DNA from: Dendrolimus kikuchii
Lineage: Eukaryota; Arthropoda; Insecta; Lepidoptera; Lasiocampidae
Assembly: GCA_019925095.2 (NCBI GenBank)
Contig: CM034406.1
Span: forward strand, 17,050,388-17,114,387
Direction: 5' to 3'
DNA: 64,000 nucleotides
Shown here one piece after another: positions 32,892 through 41,357 of the stretch. How positions within the stretch are numbered: the first letter of the stretch is position 1; every line of letters starts with the position of its first letter. The notes beneath the pieces were generated by a model. It had not been told where the DNA came from and ran no database searches. It worked only from the letters and a program-made list of their open reading frames with translations. The position numbers were made by a program, and so were the translations under genes.

Positions 32892-33134
32892 GTCAGTTTA
32901 CATACATACATACATACATAACTTCACGCCAGTTCCCTCGCGGGGTAGGCACGAACAACAGAGTGCCATTTAGGCTTATTCTTACACACCTCACTTGCCT
33001 CTTTGACATTCATAACTCTTGTCATGCAAGCTCGTCTGTTCTTAAGGCTCCTGACATCACCTTCTGCTAGTACACGATCAATTTGATCATGGAAGGTGTG
33101 TCGTGGCCTTCCACGACTCACCTTAGTCAGTTTA
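32892..33134 (-). mobile_element. RTE-like LINE tail, copy 3, with 9-bp TSD
   Basis: The fragment is flanked by gtcagttta (32,892-32,900 and 33,126-33,134). It encodes GRPRHTFHDQIDRVLAEGD on the minus strand with a tacatacata tail. It is truncated earlier than copy 2. Confidence 0.88.
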
Positions 33135-33354
33135 GTCTATATTTAAATTTATATAATTTTGATTCGAATTCCCTGTTCGGGCGCCACTATAGTAGTTTAA
33201 ATATCTTAAGCTACCACAATTATATACAATTATTATATACATACATACATTATATATATACATATATTCATAAACGTTGGTAGAGGTTGGCGCTGAAGAA
33301 CGAAACCTCCGTGTTACACATGTAATTAAAAATCAGAATATATATGTTGTAATT

Positions 33355-33490
33355 TACATACATACATATTGTCACGCCTGTTTCCCATTGGGGGTAGAGA
33401 CGATGTATCTCCATCTGCTACGATCCTGACAAACACATTTTGCTTCATCAACTTTCATTAATCTTTTCATACATACGCTTATTTAACGTG
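33355..33490 (-). mobile_element. Related LINE tail, second subfamily
   Basis: The tacatacatatt tail, then gtcacgcctgtttcccattg; the minus strand reads MKRLMKVDEAKCVCQDRSRW. A sister copy in plus orientation is at 37,490-37,650. Confidence 0.6.
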
Positions 33491-33840
33491 CTTTTTATGT
33501 GACCTTTCTTCTGCTTTGTAGTTTACACTGGACATGAATTCGAAAGAGTCGCAAGCAAAGCCGCGAGAAATACTATATAACTTATATTCTATTAACGACG
33601 TGACCAAATACTGAAAGCAACGACCATATTGAGAAACATCTCTTAAAAAGTTTGCAAGGTTATGTCTGTTACATAGTATCTAACGAAGCCTTACGCAGAA
33701 ACTTGATATACTACCTAAAATGTATATGATTATTAGTAGAGTAAACACCGATTCCAAACAGACTCCCCGATATTTCTTGTTAAATGCATTAAATGAATAA
33801 TTCGAATATTTTCGTATTTAATAAATAAGCCGTGTTCATA
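33491..33840. other. Intronic sequence, nothing recognised
   Basis: Lies within the CRAL-TRIO intron, with no clear repeat boundary. Confidence 0.4.
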
Positions 33841-34184
33841 TTAGACGAACAGTGAGCGGCTGACTGTTTGCTTGTAGTGTGCCTCCCTATAGTTTTTGAA
33901 TCGATTGCCCATACAGCGCGTAATGTACGCAGTTTGCGGGGTTTTGCTTACAGACTCATTCAGTGAGCAGCCGATTAGCAGCGAACGATACGCGCGGTCG
34001 GCGGCGCAGTTCGCTCCCTACGCCGGAGCGCTGGGCGGAGTTGTATACTAACCGTTTACCATTCCTCCCGAGAGATCGCAAGCGCTTCGCGGCTAAAACG
34101 CTACAGTTCGCTGCTAACTCGACATTGAGTTAGCGACCGATACAGCGCCGCGCCGCTACAGTCAGCAGCTAATTGTTCGTCTAA
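33841..34184. mobile_element. GC-rich MITE, 344 bp
   Basis: Terminal inversion of 26 bases with four mismatches: TTAGACGAACA and CTGACTG blocks at the left, CAGTCAG and TGTTCGTCTAA at the right. It is unusually GC-rich internally and non-coding. Confidence 0.75.
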
Positions 34185-34310
34185 GAGTCAGCGCAGACAG
34201 AACGGAGCACAGCGGAGAGGATTTTATTAACGCACTTGAAAATAAACTTTAAAATTATTACAATACAGTGCGTAAATGCTTGAACCTGACAAACGCGTCC
34301 TCGAAGATAC

Positions 34311-35626
34311 GCGGGCGTTTCAAAGCTGTACCAGTTCGGTGTGCCAGACACGGCTCTGTCGCCACTACTCTTCACGCTGTACACCAGCGACATCCCAAAA
34401 ACTCCAGATGTGGAGTTGGCCCTCTTTGCGGATGACACCGCACTCTATACATCAGATAAAAACCGACAAATGGCTTGCGTCCGGCTGCAGGCAGCTGTCA
34501 CAGAGCTAGGCGAATGGTTTCGCAAATGGAGGATAGAGGTAAACCCGGAGAAAAGCGCAGCAATGTTCTTTTCCCCGGGCACGCTTCGCTCCCCCAAACG
34601 CGCTAGCCTTCGCCTAAAAACCATTTCGCTCTATGACCAACAAATCCCCTGGGCAAAGTACACCAAATATCTTGGTGTCACCCTAGATCGGAACTTGCGC
34701 TTCAACGAGCATATCACTATAGTCCGAAATAGAGCGCGATTTGTGATGGGTCGTTTAGCACCCATGATAGACAAACGAAGCAAAATGTCCCTCAGACACA
34801 AGCTTACTCTGTATAAAACATGCATCCTCCCGATCATGACATACGCGAGTGTGGTATTCGGCCATGTCAAGCCTGCCCTTTTAGATAAACTGCAAATCGT
34901 GCAGAATAAATTCATGCGCAGAGCCGTCGGTGCTCCCCTCTATATGCGTAACGTCGACCTCCACCGCGATCTGGAGCTTCCCTCCATCAAAAACTACATT
35001 ACGTCGCTCTCGCGTAAGTATTTCGATCTCGCGCCGCACCATCGAAATCCGCTCGTCGTGTCCGCGTCCGATTATAAGCCTCGTCGAAAGGCTCTTGTGC
35101 GACGACCGCGTAACGTCCTGACGGACAGAGTCGACGTTATTACGAAACGACTGGCCCGGATCAGTCCGCCCAACCAAGATCTCTCCACGTCCCCGCGAGG
35201 GACGCTAGGAGACATAGCTCACCCCACAGGATAGACTAGGCGTGTTGCTGGGAAGTTTCTTTCGCCGTTTCTTCTCTCCCAGCCATAACACGTTGCGAAA
35301 CGGCAGTAAGATAGCGTAGGCCACCGCAAACCACCGATCCCGGTCCGCCGTGATCCTTCCCTTCGGGCTTTATATTACCCGTCGCCCGTTCTCAATTAGT
35401 ATTTTGTGTCGCCCTATGGTGGGCATCATTAAATTCATTCCCCATTCATGGCAACAGTCCAGCCGAGGTAAAACTCCTTAGGGAACTCCCTCGAGCAAGT
35501 TGCCCCCCCGGGCTCGAGCGCCTTCGCTTCGCGAAGGCACTCGCCCCAAAGACCCCGGTAAAGTTGTAAGGTCTTCGGACCAACAACATAAAGTCAAGTC
35601 CAATAAAAAAAAAAGCGGGCGTTTCA
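34311..35626 (+). mobile_element. 5'-truncated Jockey-type LINE, copy 2, with 12-bp TSD
   Basis: The element is 34,323-35,614, flanked by gcgggcgtttca at 34,311-34,322 and 35,615-35,626. It begins at the position equivalent to 45,050 of the long copy and ends in poly(A) at 35,605-35,614. About 130 bases of 3' UTR (35,473-35,604) are missing from the long copy and include a perfect stem gccttcgc-ttc-gcgaaggc. It sits in the CRAL-TRIO intron, antisense to the gene. Confidence 0.93.
34323..35234 (+). pseudogene. Reverse transcriptase fragment of Jockey copy 2
   Basis: Continues the Jockey ORF2 frame from YQFGVPD to a stop at 35,234 and keeps LALFADDTALYT and KYLGVTLDRNL. Relative to 45,078-45,185 it carries an in-frame 108-bp deletion that removes the GVPQGS motif region. 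A second, 67-bp deletion near 35,172 changes the C-terminal frame. Without the N-terminal endonuclease and upstream RT motifs it cannot be active. Confidence 0.88.
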
Positions 35627-35894
35627 CTGAGTTTAAAGAGGGAGGACGTAATTTTTTAGATTTTTTAGGTAACATATCCACAAGCATTCCAAATTTTTCA
35701 TAATTCATTTTATAGTAATCGTAAAACAGAACTCCTTTCGATGATAAAGTCGTAGACAGTGTATTGAATTCACCAAAACTAAACCGTTCTTGCCAACATT
35801 CCTCGACCCATGCTCTTCGTTTAACTTTCTGACGCCTTATTTTATTAACAAGTTCTTCCATTTCTTCTTCCGCCAAAAGCACAATTATAATCAT
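35627..35894 (-). pseudogene. Harbinger transposase, N-terminal remnant
   Basis: An ATG at 35,894 opens a frame with KRRAWVEECWQERFSFGEF and YYKMNYEKFGMLVDMLPKK. This matches the N-terminal region of PIF/Harbinger transposase-type nucleases: a W-x5-10-R start, then a 'Y-[FY]-R-M' and 'F-x-x-L-L' like helix. The frame runs into the Jockey insertion. The DDE catalytic domain is absent. The family call is from recall of the motif pattern. Confidence 0.6.
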
Positions 35895-35933
35895 CTCTAT
35901 CTGCGCTGACCCCTAGGGTCAGCGCAGACAGAG
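35895..35933. repeat. Near-perfect palindrome at abutting transposon ends
   Basis: Arms of 18 bases (ctctatctgcgctgaccc and gggtcagcgcagacagag, one mismatch) around cta. The right arm repeats the left terminus of the Harbinger-type element at 34,187, so two such ends meet head to head. Confidence 0.85.
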
Positions 35934-36066
35934 AGGAATAATCCCCGCGCGCTCTCGGGCATTTTCTTTACCATATACCATATTCCATAGTCTTTAATTG
36001 TGCTAAACTATACATCAATAAATCGTTGGATGAAACGTGACGCAACAGAAGCTAATTGCTACCGGA

Positions 36067-36376
36067 TTTTTTATTTTATTTTTATTGCAGAAGTTCAGTA
36101 GACAGGCAGACGGCCCACTTGATGGAAAGCGGTTACCATCGCCTATGGACATTTGCAACACCAAAGGTGCTACAAATGCGTTGCTGCTCTCTTAAAGGAG
36201 ACTGGAACCTGATCACTAATGCCGGAACACAACACAAGGTTGTTATGGCGGCATACTCTAGACCAGGAGTGGTCGCCATCCAGTCGAGCAAATACCCTAC
36301 CACCTAGCTGTGGGTTGTTTAGTCGCCTCTTACGACAGGCCGCAGGAAATTGTATTCTTTCTCCGTTCCTGCACGG
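36067..36376 (-). repeat. R300 repeat, copy 9
   Basis: Full-length apart from a short deletion near 36,340 (aggccgcaggaaatt). Lies inside the CRAL-TRIO intron about 275 bases from the exon at 36,651. Confidence 0.88.
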
Positions 36377-36650
36377 TTCTTATCACGAAAACTGCCTTTT
36401 TCCAGGATAAAAATTCAGCAAAGCCAGTACAGTGCTTTTTTCGAAAAATCGTCATACACAGGCAGGATTCATATCATATTAAAATTGGGAACATTTACGT
36501 GTGTGCATGTATGTATTGTTACCAATAGATGGCGGTGTGTTATCATCATTTTTTTTATACTACATTTCACTATAACTGATATGTATGAGTTTGTAAGCCT
36601 GCCTAAAGTTTAAAAAAAGAATAAACAAAGCAATAATTATAAATTCTTAC

Positions 36651-36792
36651 CATGTCAAAAAATTTCTTGTCCATGAATGGCCTGCATAGCAACATCAGTT
36701 TGTCCATCACGGGCTCTGTGTTAAGGACATGTATAGCCCGCATCCGCACCGGCATCGCTTCTTGCACGTACTGGAAAAACTTCCGTAATGCT
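36651..36792 (-). CDS. CRAL-TRIO lipid-transfer protein, internal exon
   Basis: Encodes ALRKFFQYVQEAMPVRMRAI, HVLNTEPVMDKLMLLCRPFM and DKKFFDM. This is the core of the CRAL-TRIO lipid-binding domain, whose family pattern is YPxRxxxxHxxNxP...KPF. The acceptor tttttcag precedes 36,792; the first exon base completes a split codon. The donor ATG/GTAAGA at 36,650 is in phase 0 and joins the exon at 31,299. Together the two exons give about 130 C-terminal residues; family members are usually near 300, so two or more upstream exons are missing and may lie beyond the window. A LINE tail begins 14 bases upstream of the acceptor. Confidence 0.87.
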
Positions 36793-36795
36793 CTG

Positions 36796-36924
36796 AAAAA
36801 TTTATACATACATACATACATACATAACTTCACGCTAGTTCCCTTGCGGGGTAGGCACGAACAACAGAGTGCCATTTAGGCTTATTCTTACACACCTCAC
36901 TTGCCTCTTTGACAAAAATTTATA
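36796..36924 (-). mobile_element. RTE-like LINE tail, copy 4, at the CRAL-TRIO acceptor
   Basis: The insertion at 36,807-36,913 is flanked by aaaaatttata (36,796-36,806 and 36,914-36,924), an exact 11-bp duplication. It carries the family's tacatacata tail and cacgctagttcccttgcggg block. On the gene's strand the duplicated tataaattttt forms the pyrimidine-rich tract of the splice acceptor. Confidence 0.92.
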
Positions 36925-37489
36925 AATATCAAAATTAACCGCTTCGCATCCACACTAATTATAGTATACATGTTATTTGCAATTTCCTAAAGGAAATCGC
37001 TTCAACTTTAACCTTGAATAACATTTGCAGGAGTCAATTTAGCCAAAAATTTTAAGAGACTTTTTTTGTAGAGCATTTGATTTCCCATATAAATATTAAA
37101 CAATTTTTTCCGAGTACTGAGTTTAACATGAATTACAAAATGCCAAAATTGAAAGATCAAATTGTGAAACTATAGCAATATTTAAGTCACGATTGTATGG
37201 AAACGGTGTATCTGACGGAAAATGTTAGACCTTTTTTTGTAAAGAATTCAATTTCTTTCAAAAAATGTCTCGGAGTCAATTTCGTTTAAGTCAATGATTT
37301 GGGAGTTTTGAGACAAAACCCCGCTAAGTAAAAAAATCTAAAGTTGCGATGATAGACCCCTTAATATTGATATTAAGGATTCAAATTCTCAGAATAATCT
37401 TTTTTTGGCACCTCAAATGATATTTTTGTTAAATAAATATAAAATAAAAATAGTCGATTTTTTTGGCCCAGTTTAATAAACAACATTAT
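36925..37489. other. Intronic stretch with small palindrome
   Basis: AT-rich. Contains a perfect 20-base palindrome-like stem ccttaatat-tg-atattaagg at 37,359-37,378 and the motif ggagtcaattt twice (37,031 and 37,272). No gene was recognised. Confidence 0.4.
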
Positions 37490-37650
37490 AAGATAAACGC
37501 ACATGCATGCGCCTCAAATAAACGTGCAAGTATGAAGAGATTAATGAAAGTAGATGAAGTGAATGTTGTTTGTCAGGATCGTCGCGAGTGGAGGTCCATC
37601 GTCTCTGCGTAACCCCATAAGAAATAGGCATAATAATATGTATGTAATTA
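37490..37650 (+). mobile_element. LINE tail, second subfamily, plus orientation
   Basis: Reads MKRLMKVDEVNVVCQDRREW followed by a stop and ataatatgtatgtaatt. Sister of the copy at 33,355-33,490. No target duplication was seen. Confidence 0.6.
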
Positions 37651-38334
37651 TGGTAAGATAATAAAAAGGGGCATAAGATTAGAAACGCGGCTATAATGCA
37701 ATTACAGTATGCGCAAAATTTATATACGCTCCGAGTGAAGTCAGTTGTGGGAGTTCGCATTGGCTCAGTCAGTGTTTACATTTATTACACCTTATGGTGT
37801 GTTGTGCGACAAAATGGAATGAAAGTAGGATAGCGGCAGAGCGAGAACCTAACACTCCCCTCTCAGCTCCGTTTGTTAACTTTATAACTGTGTTCTGCGC
37901 ATTGCGCAATGATATCTACGAACTTCAAGGACGCATTTTAGTTTTACTCGTACTATATATATATTATTTTATTTGTATTTCAAGCCCAACTAGAAAGTAA
38001 ACATTATCTAAAATATCTAAGCAACAATGATCATCATCATAACAAACACTGTCGACCTTCAAACGAAAACATAATATAAGGTCAAATATAACAATGCCAC
38101 ATGCCACATGACCGTTTGACTGCCTCTAAGAGAAATAAAGAAATATTACTCACAATAGCTAACATAAACATTTAAAGACATTTTATTTTCATTTTGTATT
38201 AACAACAAAGCCTATTAAGTAGTCTTTTCAGATAGGTTTAAATGTTTAAAATTAGCTGAAGTTCTAATAACAGGTAAGAAAATAATGGGTCTGGCATGCA
38301 TAAAATAAAAATATGTAAATAATAAATGAATATG
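37651..38334. other. Unassigned stretch
   Basis: No supported exon or element. A plus-strand frame at 37,794-38,000 lacks recognisable motifs. Confidence 0.4.
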
Positions 38335-38530
38335 TCGGGGCTTTTGGGGTCGAGACCCTGGGATCATGGGGGCCTGAGGCGCACAAGCTTTATCGAGACA
38401 TAGTCAAACGTCTGGTGGATGTCTCACGTGACCAAAAGACTGGTTTATGTGCAATGTATGTGGCCAGCCTTTTGGGCACGTTTCCGCCTGACAGCGGTCT
38501 AGAACTAGATTTTATACTTTAATTTTAGTT
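38335..38530 (+). pseudogene. Fragment of the 18.8-kb non-LTR ORF family
   Basis: Reads AFGVETLGSWGPEAHKLYRD and an LLGTFPPDSGLE-like terminus, colinear with 19,640-19,850 but with a short internal deletion. Confidence 0.7.
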
Positions 38531-39059
38531 TGTATATATAGTTTATTTTTAGTTTAATTTATTGTATAGTTTCATTTATTTATAATTTAGTTTATTTATA
38601 ATTAGATACCTATATAATAGTATTTTTAAGATAGTTTAGTTAATAATTTTATTTTGATGAATATGTACTAGTATAAAATATAGAAATAAGATTTGACAGA
38701 GAAGACTGATATATTGTGTAAAAAGTAAATCAAGAATGTATTATGTAGAAGAAGTAGTAATAAGAATTGCAACTATACTGTTTCCAAGCGTTTATTTTAC
38801 TTTTGACATTTGCACGTCTATCAAGTTCCATATTTCTTGACAGTAAAGCCCACATGAAACGAATGGTATAATTGTCGTACTTCATTGTTGTAGCTGACGT
38901 AATAGTGATGTTTTGTGAGTCATGTAATATGGACAGGCTATTAAACCATCGACACTATACGTAAATAAATCGACAGTAATCGATTTGAAAAAAAATGTTC
39001 TACTCTAAAGAAAAATAATATCGCATTTATTATAAGTGCTTATAAAATGGCTTATTAAA
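38531..39059. other. AT-rich stretch
   Basis: Contains many tagtttattt words just after the LINE fragment, perhaps its 3' UTR. Nothing else was seen. Confidence 0.4.
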
Positions 39060-39248
39060 TCTTTTACTAATATATAAGGCTGAAGAGTTTGTTTGCTTGA
39101 ACGCGCTAATCTCAGAAACTACTGGTCTGATTTGAAAAATTCTTTCAGTGTTAGATAGCCCATTTATCGAGGAAGGCTAATCATCACGCTACGGCCAAAC
39201 TTTTTTTTTTAACTATTCCACGCGGACGAAGTCGCGGGCAGAAGCTAG
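39060..39248 (+). mobile_element. Non-autonomous Helitron, 189 bp
   Basis: Starts TCTTTTACTAATATATAAGG after A and ends gcgggcagaagCTAG before T, with the typical ccacgcggacgaagtcgcgg stretch near the 3' end. Same subfamily as 51,703-51,960. Confidence 0.88.
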
Positions 39249-39612
39249 TATTATATAAAACAGGTTCATGGGAATTTGGGTATATTACACGATATAGTAT
39301 TTTCAGATATATATCGATAAGTTAAACTGATTAAAATTTATTTATAAATGAATTCGATCTTTATAACAAATCGAGTCGGTAATGCATTAGGACATTACTA
39401 ATTGATTTATCATCGACGTGTCAAAAGTCAAATAAATGCTTAGAAAGGATATAAAAAAATGACTGCGGAAAAGAACACTCGCGAAAAAGAGCGCTTATAA
39501 AGGTGTCTCAGAATGATTTTTGTTTTTGAATTGACCAATACGCGCCAACCGCAGGTAGCAGGGGGAGGGGAGTGGACTCGTCCGCTTGGCCGGCTTGTTA
39601 AGTTTAGTAGCC

Positions 39613-39999
39613 ATGAATCGTTTCACGCGATTACAGCGCGCGTTTTGCGTGAGAGCGTTTTATAAAAACAACGATTCCCACACTGTTGTTCGTCGTCTCT
39701 ACTGGACACATTTTAATTTAAAAAGCTTAAGACATGTGCCAAGTGCCAATTTAATTAAGCATTGGGTGTGCAAGTTTGAAGAGACTGGGAATACAATGCC
39801 GGACAAATCGTCTGGGCGTAAAAGGACATCAAGAACGACCATGAACGTTGATCGCGTTCGAAAGTCTGTTATGGACGACCCACGACAGCCAATGAGATTG
39901 CGCGCAGCTTCTCTTAATTTGAACAAATCTACGGTTCATCGCATTATTTCGAAAGATTTACATTTTCACCCCTATCAAACTTCAAGAATTGCTCTTTAA
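39613..39999 (+). pseudogene. Transposase N-terminal helix-turn-helix part
   Basis: 128 codons from the first ATG. It contains FYKNNDSHTVVRRLYWTHFN, an HTH-like recognition region, then NLIKHWVCKFEETG and a second HTH (LRAASLNLNKSTVHRIISKD). This is the paired-type DNA-binding module of Tc1/mariner/IS630 transposases. The frame closes at QTSRIAL-stop and the DDE catalytic domain is missing, so the product could bind ends but not transpose. The start 27 bases upstream would need a TTG and was not used. Confidence 0.75.
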
Positions 40000-40046
40000 A
40001 TTAACATTAAATAAAACGAGATTTAATAGATATTTTGTTTTTTTAT

Positions 40047-40389
40047 TTAACATCTTTGTGAGCACTGTAACAAAGTAGAGGATCTCGTGCATATTGTTCT
40101 GGAATGTGGCCAAACCCAACCAATTAGAAGGACACTCTTGCCAGACTCGTCATTACATAGTGGAGGAATAAATATTATTTTAAGCAACCCTTTGAGCGAG
40201 GAGGCTGGATTATTGTTTAAGTTCATGATTAAAATATTTAAAAATAGAGTTAGTTATAGTTAAGTTTAAAATTATATTTAAGTTTATCTAATATATTAAA
40301 AAATGTAAATTTGCCATCACCTATGAGGCTGATATCGTCATTGGTGACGAAGTCTCAATAAAAAAAAATAAAAAAAAAAATTAACATCT
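40047..40389 (+). mobile_element. LINE stub nested in the mariner-like element, 9-bp TSD
   Basis: The insertion at 40,056-40,380 is flanked by ttaacatct (40,047-40,055 and 40,381-40,389). The plus strand encodes CNKVEDLVHIVLECGQTQPI, a C-terminal Cys/His segment typical of non-LTR ORF2 proteins, then a stop, a 3' UTR with caataaaaaaaa and an A-rich tail. Confidence 0.9.
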
Positions 40390-40421
40390 AAAAACGAATA
40401 ACATTCTGCGACACCTTTATA

Positions 40422-40914
40422 ACACCTTGACAATGTTAAGGAACAGTCAAATATGACAGACCTGTACGGCCTTATTTATATAAAGAAAAAATATCATGTA
40501 AGATTCTTTAAGCGGTTGCCAATCGCTAAATTCAGTATCACAATATAATTTGTTCAGCTTGAATAGTACTTGACGCCGTGAGGAATGACACGCTTGCCAA
40601 CGGGCTAACAATAAAGTCAAAATGACACGGTTAGGTTCCGCGTCTACCGAACACAACTAAAATTCGTAAATTTTTTCAGACTTTTTCACCCAATTTTTAT
40701 CGTTACCGAGAGACAGGAGTGAAATGTATATTGAATTCCGGTTTATAGGATGCCATGTATTATGAGATCATGATTTTGTATACTCGTACAAAATCTATGA
40801 GCCCGCGGCAAAGTTAAATAAGCTGATAAAGAGTTGTTTTTTTTCAATGTGTAAAAGTAGTTCGTTAATTCGTTATCAATTACTAAACTAAATGTAACAA
40901 CCTAGTAGCCTCCG
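40422..40914. other. Unassigned stretch
   Basis: No supported gene. A minus-strand 69-codon frame at 40,447-40,656 has no recognised motif. Confidence 0.4.
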
Positions 40915-41178
40915 TCCGTGCAGGAACGGAGAAAGAATACAATTTCCTGCGGCCAGGCGGCCTGTCGTAAGAGGCGACAAAACAACCCACAGCCAGGTGG
41001 TAGGGTATTTGCCCGACTGGATGGCTACCACCCCTGGTCTAAAGTATGTCGCCATAACAACCTTGATTTATGTTCCGCCATTAGTGACCAGGTTCCAGTC
41101 TCCCTTACGAGACCAGTAGCAACTTTGGTGTTGCAAATGTCCATAGGCGATGGTAACCGCTTTCCAACAAGTGGGCAC
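40915..41178 (+). repeat. R300 repeat, copy 10, cut by the Jockey element
   Basis: Normal start gtgcaggaacgg but stops at aacaagtgggc, 33 bases before the usual A-rich tail. The Jockey 5' UTR follows directly. Confidence 0.88.
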
Positions 41179-41357
41179 ATTCGCCCGCTGTCGTTCGTCG
41201 CGCGCGCACGTCTCCCGTTCCGCCTCGGCAGTCCGTTATTCGTGTTCGTTGTGTTCGTTCGTTCACCCGGTCGATCTGTGTTTTTTCTGTGACAGTGCAG
41301 TGAAAAGTGCATCATCAGGTGGTTTTTCCACCAAATCGTTCGTCCCCCTCAGGGACA

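Larger units (their letters stand above)
34184..35912 (-). mobile_element. Harbinger-type element, internally deleted and interrupted
   Basis: Left end gtcagcgcagacaga (34,187) and right end tctatctgcgctgac (35,897-35,910) are inverted. CTA lies on both sides (34,181-34,183 and 35,913-35,915), a 3-bp duplication as in PIF/Harbinger elements. It carries an N-terminal transposase remnant on the minus strand and a Jockey copy inserted in that remnant. Only about 430 bases are the element's own, so it is non-autonomous. Confidence 0.65.
39498..40419 (+). mobile_element. Mariner/Tc1-like element with deleted transposase
   Basis: Terminal inversion taaaggtgtc(t/g)cagaatg at both ends and TA on each side (39,496-39,497 and 40,420-40,421), the standard Tc1/mariner target. 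It encodes only the N-terminal DNA-binding half of a transposase and contains a nested LINE stub at 40,056-40,380. Confidence 0.85.

Noticed and set aside
39586..39999. Host DNA-binding protein
   Set aside because: It lies between matched terminal inversions with TA duplications and matches the N-terminal part of Tc1/mariner-type transposases.
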